Shown: positions 30,981 to 38,466 of the stretch, one piece after another
Position numbering within the stretch: the first letter of the stretch is position 1
Layout of the letters: each line of letters opens with the position of its first letter
Source: a virus
Virus record (IMG/VR): IMGVR_UViG_3300044648_000335
Location: 1 to 39,567 of that record
Direction: 5' to 3' (one strand)
DNA: 39,567 nucleotides
Translations under genes and position numbers: made by a program
Notes under the pieces: generated by a model
Databases searched by the model: none
What the model was told of the DNA's origin: nothing
What the model saw: only the letters and a program-made list of their open reading frames with translations

Positions 30981-31355
30981 TCAGGCGGAGCGCTGCGCAA
31001 CCCGCTCCGACGGCTTCAACTTCCGGCCGCCGGGCCTGCGTGACTCGACCCCGGCAAGCCGCAAACGCTTCAAGACGCTGACGTGACTCTTGAAACCCAT
31101 GGCCTTCGCGATCTCGTCAGTCGTGAGGCCCCGACGGTAGAGCGTCGCCACGGCGTGCAGTTCACTTGACGGGATGTAGACCCGCCCATGCTTTCCTTGC
31201 GGCCGCATCGGCACATCGCGGTGCCGGAGCGCGGCGCAAACGGTTGAGCGAGAACAGTGCAGGATCTCAGCGATCCGGTCCGTGGTGAGCTCTTCGATCG
31301 TGTAGAGCCACTCGGCTCGCTCGCCGATCTGGATGTAGGCGTGCTCGGCGGTCAT
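30981..31355 (-). CDS. Double helix-turn-helix DNA-binding protein (124 aa)
   Basis: The ATG at 31355 (MTAEHAYIQIGERAEWLYTI) overlaps the upstream stop as ATGA. It has two HTH units: TTDRIAEILHCSRSTVCAAL and LTTDEIAKAMGFKSHVSVLK, each followed by a basic stretch, with a VYIPSSELHAVATLYRRG linker. The tail is basic. It ends the operon just before the tRNA and the portal operon, so it is a good candidate for a late-gene activator or a DNA-packaging factor. No specific family recognised. Confidence 0.7.
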   Translation of the reverse strand: MTAEHAYIQIGERAEWLYTIEELTTDRIAEILHCSRSTVCAALRHRDVPMRPQGKHGRVYIPSSELHAVATLYRRGLTTDEIAKAMGFKSHVSVLKRLRLAGVESRRPGGRKLKPSERVAQRSA

Positions 31356-31600
31356 CGGCCGGAGTAGTTGCGCTTTTCGTGGCGCCACTCGGGGTTCGTC
31401 GGGCCGGTCGTGAGGTCAACGAGCAGCCAGGCGATGTCGTCGGCGTGGTCGATCCACACGGGCCCGGCGTCGGTGAGGACCCCTGCGCGCATGTGGCCTT
31501 GGGTGTAGGCGAGCAGTTCGGCGGAGAGGCCAGCTTCGCGGGCTGCGTCGACCAGCCGCCACGACTCGTCGGCGTCAGCGTGGGGCACAGCGACGGTCAT
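31352..31600 (-). CDS. Hypothetical protein (82 aa)
   Basis: It starts MTVAVPHADADESWRLVDAA. The acidic alpha/beta protein contains LLAYTQGHMRAGVLTDAGPV and WIDHADDIAWLLVDL, then a short basic end. It is coupled by ATGA overlaps to both neighbours. No family recognised. Confidence 0.6.
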   Translation of the reverse strand: MTVAVPHADADESWRLVDAAREAGLSAELLAYTQGHMRAGVLTDAGPVWIDHADDIAWLLVDLTTGPTNPEWRHEKRNYSGR

Positions 31601-31875
31601 GCTGCGGCCTGGGCGGGCGGCCCGTCAGCAAGGGCGCGTGCTTTCTTCCAGAGCCATTCGGCGTGGTGGATCGCTTCGATGCTGCGAGCCATCCGCCATT
31701 CGTTCTGGTCGGTGAAGGCGTCGACAACGATGAGTGCTGCGGCGGCAAGCGCGTTGCGTTCGAGGTCGTCGCCTTCGTCGAGAACTGTGACCCCGGCGAG
31801 GGCGGCCCGGACTGCCTGCTGGAACAGGTAGGACGATCCGAGGAGCAGCCTCTCGGTGACGGCGTGGAAGTTCAC
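31597..31875 (-). CDS. Hypothetical helical protein (92 aa)
   Basis: The GTG at 31875 overlaps the upstream stop as GTGA and gives VNFHAVTERLLLGSSYLFQQ. The product is mostly helical (ALAAAALIVVDAFTDQNEWR, then IEAIHHAEWLWKKARAL). No membrane helix is clear. Role unknown; part of the operon from 33145. Confidence 0.6.
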   Translation of the reverse strand: MNFHAVTERLLLGSSYLFQQAVRAALAGVTVLDEGDDLERNALAAAALIVVDAFTDQNEWRMARSIEAIHHAEWLWKKARALADGPPAQAAA

Positions 31876-32069
31876 AGGTCCCCCAGTCCGTCGGCGGCGC
31901 GCTTCTGGTCCTTCGGCGAGACGGAGAACGCGCGGATGTCGCGGAGCGCGGTCACCACCCGGTCGTGTTCTTCGAGGATCACGGCGACGTCTTCGAACGG
32001 GAGCGCCAGGGCGCGGTCGAGGTAGGCGCGGAGCGTGAGGACGTGGTGTTGCGGTGCGGGAGCGTTCAT
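31872..32069 (-). CDS. Hypothetical protein (65 aa)
   Basis: The frame starts MNAPAPQHHVLTLRAYLDRA and is helical throughout (ALPFEDVAVILEEHDRVVTA, then a basic stretch SPKDQKRAAD). ATGA overlaps on both sides tie it to the operon. No function recognised. Confidence 0.6.
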   Translation of the reverse strand: MNAPAPQHHVLTLRAYLDRALALPFEDVAVILEEHDRVVTALRDIRAFSVSPKDQKRAADGLGDL

Positions 32070-32545
32070 CGCGTCGGGACGTGGATCGCGGCGATGGCCG
32101 GCGGCAACGGCACGGCCTGCGGCGGCATCGTCGGTTTGATCGCGCGTTGCAACAACGCGTAGAGCTCGCGGCCGGACACAACGTCGGTGGCCTGACGGAC
32201 GGTCCGCTTTCCCAACAAGGTCGCGGCTTCGTCCTCCAGCGCGTGGACGAGGTCCCAGTCGGGGTTCGGGTACGCGGCGTGCGGGAGCTGTTGCGCGATC
32301 TCGCGGAGCCGGTCGGTGTTGGGTGCCGCGGGGGTGCTCATGGGCGTGGTCCTGGAGGCGAGGGTGTGGGCGTGTCCGTAGCCGGTGGCGCGGGGTGCGG
32401 TGTCGGCGGTGATGAGGCGGAGGGCTTGCCGGGTGGTGTCGGAGCCGTGCTGCTCGATGGAGTCGAGGGCGGCGGCGAAGCCTTGGGTGTAGGCGGTGCG
32501 TTCGGGATTGGTCCGGACGCGGAGGCCGGCGCGCCGGTCAGCCAT
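32066..32545 (-). CDS. Hypothetical protein (159 aa)
   Basis: ATG 32545 overlaps the upstream stop by 8 nt (ATGGCTGA). N-terminus MADRRAGLRVRTNPERTAYT, then a helical region; a linker with TPMSTPAAPNTD separates a second helical part (LVHALEDEAATLLGKRTVRQ). An internal ATG at the linker could give a separate short protein. The C-terminus is Pro-rich. Function unknown. Confidence 0.55.
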   Translation of the reverse strand: MADRRAGLRVRTNPERTAYTQGFAAALDSIEQHGSDTTRQALRLITADTAPRATGYGHAHTLASRTTPMSTPAAPNTDRLREIAQQLPHAAYPNPDWDLVHALEDEAATLLGKRTVRQATDVVSGRELYALLQRAIKPTMPPQAVPLPPAIAAIHVPTR

Positions 32546-32876
32546 CCGGCCCGTCCTGGTGCGCCCTCGGAGCGAAGGCGTCGGCCTCGTCAGCCAGAAC
32601 GAGCAGCGCGTAGGCGATGCGGCGAGCATCGGAAGCCCGCAAGGAGTGCAGCGGCCCGTCGATGTCGTCAGGCGAGAGGTCCAGGTAGACGCTGCCGAAC
32701 TCGACCCACGCAAGTCCACGGTCCTCGTCCTCGTCCTTCCAAACGAACGTCAGCCCCTGTTCTTCGATTTGCTCGACAGCCGCGAGAAAGCCGACCTCGG
32801 TCGCCGTCTTGGGCCAATCGCGCCCGTAGATCACCAAGGCGTGGGCAGCCGCACGGTGCCTGTCGGCGACCTTCAT
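32538..32876 (-). CDS. Hypothetical acidic protein (112 aa)
   Basis: It starts MKVADRHRAAAHALVIYGRD. The middle strand region (GLTFVWKDEDEDRGLAWVEF) and the helix ASDARRIAYALLVLADEADA give an alpha/beta fold with a strongly acidic patch, suggesting DNA mimicry or protein binding. ATGA-type overlap with the upstream gene. No family recognised. Confidence 0.6.
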   Translation of the reverse strand: MKVADRHRAAAHALVIYGRDWPKTATEVGFLAAVEQIEEQGLTFVWKDEDEDRGLAWVEFGSVYLDLSPDDIDGPLHSLRASDARRIAYALLVLADEADAFAPRAHQDGPDG

Positions 32877-33145
32877 CGGCCCCGCCCCTGATGCCGAGCG
32901 GCGACAGCGGCGTCGTGTCCCCGCTCGGCGACACCACTCAGCGCAAGCGTTCGGGTCGCAGCCTCGAGCCGCCCCTGCGCCAGCTCTTCCGCCGCGCGCC
33001 TCACCGTGAACGAGAGCTCACCGATCCGCACGAACGCGTCGTGCAGCGCCTGGTCCTGTCTTGCGATCACGCCATCCCGCCAGTCCTCACCTTGGGCCGG
33101 CGGCAGCGGTGGCAAGACCCTGGTCTGTTCCGTCTGAGTGCTCAT
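32873..33145 (-). CDS. First gene of the 33-kb operon (90 aa), leaderless
   Basis: The ATG lies 7 nt after the TAGGGT -10 box, so the mRNA should begin with this codon. The protein starts MSTQTEQTRVLPPLPPAQGE, then is helical with Arg and Ala richness (DAFVRIGELSFTVRRAAEEL). It may be a small regulator or structural helper. It is coupled to the next gene by ATGA. Function unknown. Confidence 0.6.
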   Translation of the reverse strand: MSTQTEQTRVLPPLPPAQGEDWRDGVIARQDQALHDAFVRIGELSFTVRRAAEELAQGRLEAATRTLALSGVAERGHDAAVAARHQGRGR

Positions 33146-33151
33146 GCCGCG

Positions 33152-33180
33152 ACCCTAGTCCAAAGCGAAACCGAATGCAA
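33152..33180 (-). promoter_or_regulatory. Leaderless promoter with TTCGG operator, 33-kb operon
   Basis: TTGCAT (33180-33175), 17-nt spacer starting TCGGTTTCGCTTT, TAGGGT (33157-33152), ATG 7 nt later (33145). The spacer is the same as the operator at 4848-4860 before the repressor over 13 nt. Confidence 0.78.
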
Positions 33181-33185
33181 GATGG

Positions 33186-34664
33186 TCACCACGAGATCCT
33201 CGCCGTCGCCGACCCAACGACCGCCCGGGGCCGGCTCTCCTTCGAGTCGATGCCGTGCATTTTGATCGCGCCGTAGGCGACGGTGTCGACCATGTCGTCG
33301 TGCGCGCCGTTCGGGAACGCCTTCAGTTCGGCCTCGAACTCATCGAGCCACGGCGCGGCCTTCGGATGGAACACCTGGTGCGCTTCGTACCTCGCCACAG
33401 CATCCATGGCACGCGTCACCTTGTCCCCCACCGGCTGAAGGTCGTGGACCGGGATACCGCGGTTGCGCAGGGTCTTGACGACGCCGTAGCCGTGCCCGAA
33501 CTTCTCGACGTACAGCGACGGCTGTCCTTCTGCCTTCCACTCCCCTTCGATGAATTCGGGGACCTTCAGCAGGTCGAACTTGCGGCGCGCGACCTTCCAC
33601 ACCACGAGGTCCATGTCGGGGGTCCGCAGAAACGTCGTGACGACGGTGTAGTCCGCCGTTTCCTTCGTCGACGCTGCGATGTCTGACGTCTGGTACTTCA
33701 CGCACCGACCGACATCGAACGACCGAGCCGACCCGTCAAGATCGTGCAACCGGATGAACGGCTGGCCGCCCTCGTTGTGCGTCAGCGTCCAGTACCGGAA
33801 GTGCTCGTCCTTGAACAGCATTCCCTCGGCCGGAGACGGACGCTGCTGGTACATCGCGGACCACCAGTACGACCCAGAAGCGCGCCGGGTTCGCTCCCAT
33901 TCCTCCTCGGTCACGAGTTCGGGGCACAGCGACTCGCCAACGGGCCGCCCCAGGGCGTCGTCCGCTTCGGCGATGGCCGGCAGGTTCAGCACCTCCCACG
34001 TGTCGCCGCCGTCCTCCTGCGCTTGCAGCATCTGGCCGACGAGATCCTTCTCGTTCCAGCGCGTCATCACCACGATCACCGCACCAGGCGGGTTCGTTGG
34101 CGTCGCGGGCATCAGGCGTGTCCTGGCGGTCGACACCCACCAGTCCCATGCCTTTTCCTGCATCGTCGTCGACGCGGCGTCCTCGCTGTTCTTCACTGGG
34201 TCGTCGATGACCAGTAGATGCGCGCCCTTGCCGGTCAGGCCACCCCCGACGCCGGCGGTGACCATTACGCCTTGGCGGCCGTCGAGCGACCAGTTGTCCT
34301 TCGCGGCCGTTCCGTCTGACACGCGCACCCCGAACAGCTCGGGCCCGTACGCCTCAAGCAGGTCGCGGGCTTTGCCGCCCCAGGTCGACGCAAACTTCGC
34401 TTCGTACGAAGCAAGCATCACCTGGCGGTCCGGGAAGCGCCCCATGTACCACGCCGGGAGGTACCGCGAGATCGTTTCCGACTTCCCGTGCCGCGGCGGC
34501 ATCGTCACGATCAACCGCGACACCTCCCCCGCTGCGACACGCATCAGCCAATCGTTCAGCAGGATCAGGTGCTCATACGGCACCCACCGCCCGAACGACG
34601 TGACGTGCGCGAACCCCGCGGGACTACTCGCCGCTAGAAGCCGGTCGACGTCGGAGAAGGTCAC
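33186..34664 (-). CDS. terL: Terminase large subunit
   Basis: The 492-residue protein has an ATPase N-terminal half with Walker A PPRHGKSE (about residues 57-63, K61) and Walker B LLVIDDP (D154, D155). The RNase H-like nuclease half shows SDIAASTKETADYTVV and the late acidic HDDMVDTVAYG. It cuts and packages phage DNA into the prohead. The GTG start overlaps terS by 41 nt. The gene ends just before the operator promoter at 33180. Confidence 0.93.
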   Translation of the reverse strand: MTFSDVDRLLAASSPAGFAHVTSFGRWVPYEHLILLNDWLMRVAAGEVSRLIVTMPPRHGKSETISRYLPAWYMGRFPDRQVMLASYEAKFASTWGGKARDLLEAYGPELFGVRVSDGTAAKDNWSLDGRQGVMVTAGVGGGLTGKGAHLLVIDDPVKNSEDAASTTMQEKAWDWWVSTARTRLMPATPTNPPGAVIVVMTRWNEKDLVGQMLQAQEDGGDTWEVLNLPAIAEADDALGRPVGESLCPELVTEEEWERTRRASGSYWWSAMYQQRPSPAEGMLFKDEHFRYWTLTHNEGGQPFIRLHDLDGSARSFDVGRCVKYQTSDIAASTKETADYTVVTTFLRTPDMDLVVWKVARRKFDLLKVPEFIEGEWKAEGQPSLYVEKFGHGYGVVKTLRNRGIPVHDLQPVGDKVTRAMDAVARYEAHQVFHPKAAPWLDEFEAELKAFPNGAHDDMVDTVAYGAIKMHGIDSKESRPRAVVGSATARISW

Positions 34665-35103
34665 CGACCAACGCCCTCGTCTGCTCGTCGCTCATGTCGA
34701 CCACCGCCACCGGCCCACCATCAGGGCCGCTGACCTCGGTCGCCTGCTTCGGCTTTCCGTACGCCCGGTCAAGAATCTCCCGGGCCGCAGCGATCCGCGT
34801 TCGGTGGTCAGGCACTAGCTCGACCTCACGCTCTTCGCCGGCCAACACGACTGTCGCGGTGTCCGCATCAAGGGCGTTCCAGAGTGCGTCAAGGATGCGG
34901 TCGGCGTCGCCCTCCAGGCGCTCGCGCAGGATGTCGACAGCCCGCGGGTTCTTCGGGCGACCAGCTCCGGGCTGAGCGCCTCCAAACCTCATCAAATCTC
35001 GTGTATTCCCGTCGCTGTGCGCAAGGCAGAAGTCGCTGTCTTTGAGCGGGTTCGCGCGGCAGTCTCCCTCGTCGGTCTCCCCTTTACAACGTCGTTTGGA
35101 CAT
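34624..35103 (-). CDS. terS: Terminase small subunit-like protein
   Basis: This 159-residue protein starts MSKRRCKGETDEGDCRANPL. C6, C15, C26 and H29 form a putative zinc site, common in actinobacterial phage packaging proteins. A helical region follows (ILRERLEGDADRILDALWNA; TRIAAAREILDRAYGKPKQ). It directly precedes terL. DNA recognition at pac or cos is the likely role. Confidence 0.75.
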   Translation of the reverse strand: MSKRRCKGETDEGDCRANPLKDSDFCLAHSDGNTRDLMRFGGAQPGAGRPKNPRAVDILRERLEGDADRILDALWNALDADTATVVLAGEEREVELVPDHRTRIAAAREILDRAYGKPKQATEVSGPDGGPVAVVDMSDEQTRALVGDLLRRRPASSGE

Positions 35104-35105
35104 GG

Positions 35106-35339
35106 CTAGACGTTACCCCCCGGGGGTTCGGAGGCCGCCTCGAGGCGAGCCTGTGCGAACGCGTCTTCCATGAGCCCGGAGTTCAGCTCGGGATCGCCGG
35201 TGTTCGGCTTCCAATAGCCGCCGACCGAAACCTCACCGGCGTCGGGGTCAGCGATGGTCCGTTGGGGAACCCAGGTCCAGAGCTCGGGCTGCGGCGGCAC
35301 CCAGGACCGGTTGTAGATGTCCGGCTTCGGGCCACTCAT
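35106..35339 (-). CDS. Hypothetical protein (77 aa), Trp/Pro-rich
   Basis: It starts MSGPKPDIYNRSWVPPQPEL and contains WTWVPQRTIADPDAGEVSVG and YWKPNTGDPELNSGL. It ends 3 nt before terS. ATGA overlap with the upstream gene. It may assist packaging, but no family is recognised. Confidence 0.6.
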   Translation of the reverse strand: MSGPKPDIYNRSWVPPQPELWTWVPQRTIADPDAGEVSVGGYWKPNTGDPELNSGLMEDAFAQARLEAASEPPGGNV

Positions 35340-35677
35340 GCGCTCTCCCGGAGCCGACGCTCAAGCTCCTCCTCGAGTTCTGCGTGTAGGGCCTTGCCCG
35401 TGTGGTCGATGCTGCCGTCACGATCGGAGGCTGCGAGTCCGCTGACCAGAGCCGAAATCTCCAGGGTGCTTGCGTCGGCCCATGCCGGCCGGGTGGCGGT
35501 AGTTCCTTTGAGGGCAGCGGCGACAGCTGTGTCGATGTAGAACCGCGGATCGGCGTCGTCGTATCCGCCGCCAGAGCGAATAGTGACCATGCCACCTTCG
35601 TCTTCGAATGCTTCTGTGGCGAGACTGACACGGATGTCGAACTCAGCGGTTGTCATCTGGTCTCGGAGGTTTTTCAT
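35336..35677 (-). CDS. Hypothetical protein (113 aa)
   Basis: The frame begins MKNLRDQMTTAEFDIRVSLA. The strand region EGGMVTIRSGGGYDDADPRF precedes an alpha-rich second half (TLEISALVSGLAASDRDGS; ELEEELERRLRESA). ATGA overlaps on both sides. Function unknown. Confidence 0.6.
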   Translation of the reverse strand: MKNLRDQMTTAEFDIRVSLATEAFEDEGGMVTIRSGGGYDDADPRFYIDTAVAAALKGTTATRPAWADASTLEISALVSGLAASDRDGSIDHTGKALHAELEEELERRLRESA

Positions 35678-36084
35678 GCGGCTCGTGTTTCTTGTCGGTG
35701 GTCATGCCGGGCAAGGAACGCGACGTCCGGCCCAGGTGTGTCGAGTTCGATGGTGCGCCGTGCGTAGCGCGCGAGTTCGTCGCCGGATGACCTGCGGGAG
35801 CGAATGTCGCGAAGTGCTTCCTGTGCGACGTTGACGCGGCCCCGTGCGATGTCGCGGGCTTTGCGTTGGCCGGCGGTCATCGAGTCGACCATGGCGTCTC
35901 GTTGTCCTGCGGCGGGTGCATCGACTTCAGCGTACGCCTGGGCCCGGGCGACGCGGTAGGCGCGTTCGGCTTCGGCTTCGTCGTTGTGCGCTGCCAACAA
36001 CTCGGCTTTGGCGGCGGATGCTTCGGCCGCAAGCGCGGCAAGGTTCTTGGCGTAGTCGCCGTAGGACATGACGACGTCAGGCAT
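35674..36084 (-). CDS. Hypothetical coiled-coil protein (136 aa)
   Basis: ATG 36084 overlaps the upstream stop by 8 nt (ATGCCTGA). MPDVVMSYGDYAKNLAALA is followed by long charged Ala-rich helices (AEASAAKAELLAAHNDEAE, RGRVNVAQEALRDIRSRRS), probably a coiled coil. It may be a structural or packaging helper. No family. Confidence 0.6.
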   Translation of the reverse strand: MPDVVMSYGDYAKNLAALAAEASAAKAELLAAHNDEAEAERAYRVARAQAYAEVDAPAAGQRDAMVDSMTAGQRKARDIARGRVNVAQEALRDIRSRRSSGDELARYARRTIELDTPGPDVAFLARHDHRQETRAA

Positions 36085-36262
36085 CTTCGTTGTCCTGTTC
36101 GGCGATCGAGATGACTCCGAGCTTCCACCCGAGAATCGCGCCGCTGATGAGGGTGACGGCAGCGACGAAGTTGCCGAGGGCGCCGAGGACAATGGTGCTG
36201 ATCCCCAAGAAGGCGGTGAGGGCGCCCACGTTCCGCTCGGCACGCTGGACGGCGTCGGTCAC
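36077..36262 (-). CDS. Small two-pass membrane protein (61 aa)
   Basis: GTG start (MTDAVQRAERNVGALTAFLG after formyl-Met). Two membrane helices: ALTAFLGISTIVLGALGNFV and VAAVTLISGAILGWKLGV. The tail is acidic (AEQDNEDA). Located upstream of the terminase genes, far from the lysis cassette. It may act on the host membrane early or late; unknown. Confidence 0.6.
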   Translation of the reverse strand: MTDAVQRAERNVGALTAFLGISTIVLGALGNFVAAVTLISGAILGWKLGVISIAEQDNEDA

Positions 36263-36501
36263 GTGTAGTCCTCAACGGAGTTGGTCGTGTCGACTCTGAA
36301 CGGGCCGTTCGCGCCGTACTTGACGAGCACATCGATCAGCGCGAACGGCTTGAACTGCGTCCCAGACCCGTCGCTGTAGGAGACCGCTTTCCGAAGCTCG
36401 TCGGCCATCTGGCGGTTGACGTCGAGCGGGGCCGCCGCCTCCTCCGGAAGCGGCCCGTCCGGCTCGGGAACCAATCGATATCGCGGCCTGCCGTCGGTCA
36501 T
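36259..36501 (-). CDS. First gene of the terminase operon (80 aa), leaderless
   Basis: ATG 36501 lies 7 nt after the TAAGGT -10 box. The protein starts MTDGRPRYRLVPEPDGPLPE and has a helical middle (VNRQMADELRKAVSYSDGSG), then FALIDVLVKYGANGPFRV. GTGA overlap with the next gene. Role unknown. Confidence 0.6.
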   Translation of the reverse strand: MTDGRPRYRLVPEPDGPLPEEAAAPLDVNRQMADELRKAVSYSDGSGTQFKPFALIDVLVKYGANGPFRVDTTNSVEDYT

Positions 36502-36507
36502 TCTTCC

Positions 36508-36536
36508 ACCTTATTCGTAAGCGAAAGCGAACGCAA
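36508..36536 (-). promoter_or_regulatory. Leaderless promoter with TTCGC operator, terminase operon
   Basis: TTGCGT (36536-36531), 17-nt spacer starting TCGCTTTCGCTT, TAAGGT (36513-36508), ATG 7 nt on (36501). The spacer carries the tandem TTCGC-TTTCGC form of the operator. It would drive 36501 through terL. Confidence 0.78.
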
Positions 36537-36550
36537 GCCGCACCGCCGAG

Positions 36551-36808
36551 TCAGGCGGGCGGGTCACGCTCAAGATCAAGCCGCAGACTCGTCGCCGCCG
36601 ACGCCAGCGTCCGGCCCGACATGTTCCGCAGCATCGCGTACCGCCGGACGTACGGTCTCCCGTCCCGCACCGCCTGCTTCGGCCACTTCACCGTCAGCCG
36701 CCACGACGACTCTCCCGGCCTCTCGAGCAGCAGCCAAAGCCCCAGGCGCCGCACGTCGGCGTCTAGGGCTTCCATCTCGTCTCTGCCGCCTAGCTCGTTC
36801 GATGCCAC
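36551..36808 (-). CDS. Hypothetical protein (85 aa)
   Basis: GTG 36808 gives MASNELGGRDEMEALDADVR as encoded product. It is a small alpha/beta protein (LGLWLLLERPGESSWRLTVK; YVRRYAMLRNMSGRTLASA). It ends the operon that contains SSB. Overlaps the upstream gene by 19 nt. No family. Confidence 0.6.
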   Translation of the reverse strand: MASNELGGRDEMEALDADVRRLGLWLLLERPGESSWRLTVKWPKQAVRDGRPYVRRYAMLRNMSGRTLASAATSLRLDLERDPPA

Positions 36809-37122
36809 GGCGAGCAGTATCGGTGGAACGTGCGGGTCGACACAACGTCCTCCCGCTCGCTCAAACGATCTGCGATGGCTCGCGCGTCCTGTTCGTCCAG
36901 AGCCTGCATCTTCTCGACGGGCCGCCCGTCGTGGTAGCCGACGCTGACCTGGTGCTGCACGCTGATGCGCATGTGCCGGTGAACGACTTTCGCGATTGCC
37001 CTCGCGGTCTGGAGGGCGTGTCTGTCGTCAACGAAGCCGTCCGGAGCCGCGATGTGGAGGATTCCGGCGATCTCGCTGGTGGTGGCGTCCTCAACAGGGA
37101 TGGTCGGGATCTGGGTTGCCAT
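36790..37122 (-). CDS. Hypothetical protein (110 aa) next to SSB
   Basis: It starts MATQIPTIPVEDATTSEIAG and is coupled to the SSB stop by TGATG. The helix ILHIAAPDGFVDDRHALQTA precedes a mixed region with HRHMRISVQHQVSVGYHDG. The pairing with SSB suggests a nucleic-acid role, but no motif proves it. Confidence 0.6.
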   Translation of the reverse strand: MATQIPTIPVEDATTSEIAGILHIAAPDGFVDDRHALQTARAIAKVVHRHMRISVQHQVSVGYHDGRPVEKMQALDEQDARAIADRLSEREDVVSTRTFHRYCSPWHRTS

Positions 37123-37670
37123 CAGAACGGGATGTCGTCGTCAGCGGATGTGAGCTGCGACTGGTCGGGCCACTGGGCGGCGGGAACGACGGTCGGGCGT
37201 TCCTGGGTGGCGGTTGCGCCCGGCGAGGGAGCCGGGGCCGGCGCTCCGAAACCGCCGGTCTGGGCGGGCGGAGGGGCGGAGGGCTGACCGAAGCCACCAC
37301 CCTGGCCTCCGTAGGCGGCCTGCCCGGGCGCCTGGTCGTCGCGTCCGCCGATGAACTGCACGTTCTGCGCAACGATTTCGATCGCCTCGCGGCGATTGCC
37401 GTCCTTGTCCTGGAACTCGCGCCACCGCAGTCGGCCGTCAACGGCGACCTGGCGGCCCTTGGTGAGGAACTTGGCGGCGGCGTCGGCGCTGTTTCCGAAG
37501 ATCGTGACGTTGAAGAAGTTCGGGACGTCGTCCCACTGGCCGGTGTCGCCGTTTTTGCGGCGCTCGTTGACGGCGACGCGGAGCGAGCAGACGGACCCGC
37601 CGGACGGGAGGCCGCGGAGCTCGGGGTCTCGGGTCAGGTTCCCGACGATGGTGACGCTGTTGATGGGCAC
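37122..37670 (-). CDS. ssb: Single-stranded DNA-binding protein
   Basis: GTG 37670 overlaps the previous TAG by 1 nt and gives 182 residues. The N-terminal OB fold is clear: PINSVTIVGNLTRDPELRG, then FFNVTIFGNSADAAAKFLTK, RQVAVDGRLRWREFQDKDGN and IEIVAQNVQFIGG. The linker (about 115-170) is Gly/Pro/Gln-rich, and the end DDDIPF is the acidic tip that binds replication and repair proteins. It covers ssDNA in phage replication and recombination, though it is far from the early replication genes. Confidence 0.95.
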   Translation of the reverse strand: MPINSVTIVGNLTRDPELRGLPSGGSVCSLRVAVNERRKNGDTGQWDDVPNFFNVTIFGNSADAAAKFLTKGRQVAVDGRLRWREFQDKDGNRREAIEIVAQNVQFIGGRDDQAPGQAAYGGQGGGFGQPSAPPPAQTGGFGAPAPAPSPGATATQERPTVVPAAQWPDQSQLTSADDDIPF

Positions 37671-37843
37671 TAGTTGTCCTCGCTTGGGGTGGGTCGTCGC
37701 GCGGCGATCTGCCGGCGAACGAAGTGGGTGAAGTTGAGTTGTGTCTTGACGGTGGAGAGGTGCGAGCACGGCTCGTGGGGCACGGCTTCGCAGACGGGGC
37801 AGGCCACCGACAAGGGGCTGGGGGCTGGTGACGGCTCGGGCAT
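37670..37843 (-). CDS. Small zinc-binding protein before SSB (57 aa)
   Basis: The frame starts MPEPSPAPSPLSVACPVCEA and contains CPVC, then HEPCSHLS, forming a possible Cys/His metal site. The motif is followed by LNFTHFVRRQIAARR. Such CPxCxA...PC..H proteins are common small actinophage products. Coupled to ssb by TAGTG. Function unknown. Confidence 0.65.
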   Translation of the reverse strand: MPEPSPAPSPLSVACPVCEAVPHEPCSHLSTVKTQLNFTHFVRRQIAARRPTPSEDN

Positions 37844-37850
37844 CGCTGTC

Positions 37851-38102
37851 TTACTTCCGCCCAGGAGTAGCGTCGGCCGGCCTGTCGAAGCGGGGCTCGG
37901 TGTGGCGGGTGCCGGACACCTCGGTCCACGGGTGGACGTAGCGGTGCTCGCACCACGCCGGCCCGATGTCCTCGCCCTCGAGCATGCGCTCGCGGAACCA
38001 GTCGCGATCCTCCTCAGCGCCCTCCGCCGTCGAGCGCGTGCGGCCGACGATCGGCTCGCGCTGGCTCGCGGGGTGGCACATCCCGCGGTGCTCAGTCGGC
38101 AT
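37851..38102 (-). CDS. Hypothetical protein (83 aa)
   Basis: It begins MPTEHRGMCHPASQREPIVG. The rest is charged and aromatic (DWFRERMLEGEDIGPAWCEH, YVHPWTEVSGTRHTEP), with scattered Cys and His residues. It overlaps the upstream gene by 11 nt. Function unknown. Confidence 0.6.
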   Translation of the reverse strand: MPTEHRGMCHPASQREPIVGRTRSTAEGAEEDRDWFRERMLEGEDIGPAWCEHRYVHPWTEVSGTRHTEPRFDRPADATPGRK

Positions 38103-38466
38103 GGTCGACCTCCCGCCCGGCGGCGTGTTCAGAGGTAGAAGCCAGTGCGTTGGCCGCGGTCTGGCCGGCCCAGGTGTTCGTCTCGTAGTGAGCGATCTCG
38201 GTCAGCGCGCTGCGCAGGCGAACGATGTTCATGTCACACGACCCGGTGGTCTCGGGCATGTCGCCCAAGGCGGCGGCTCGGTACTCGTCGCGACGCTTTG
38301 CGTACTGGTCGGCAAGCTCGTAGTTGCCGGCTTTGTGGGCATGGCTCACCGCGTTGGCGGCCATGTTCGCGGCCTCGGACAGGAGGTAGCGCAACCGGTC
38401 ACGCTCGCACCGCAGCCGCCTCGCCTCTGCGATCGCGACGTCGAGCTGTTCCAGAACCTCAGGCAT
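38092..38466 (-). CDS. Hypothetical helical protein (124 aa)
   Basis: ATG 38466 overlaps the upstream stop by 8 nt (ATGCCTGA). Helical throughout: MPEVLEQLDVAIAEARRLRC, YLLSEAANMAANAVSHAHKA, ELADQYAKRRDEYRAAALG. No catalytic motif. It could form a coiled coil. Role unknown. Confidence 0.6.
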   Translation of the reverse strand: MPEVLEQLDVAIAEARRLRCERDRLRYLLSEAANMAANAVSHAHKAGNYELADQYAKRRDEYRAAALGDMPETTGSCDMNIVRLRSALTEIAHYETNTWAGQTAANALASTSEHAAGREVDHAD

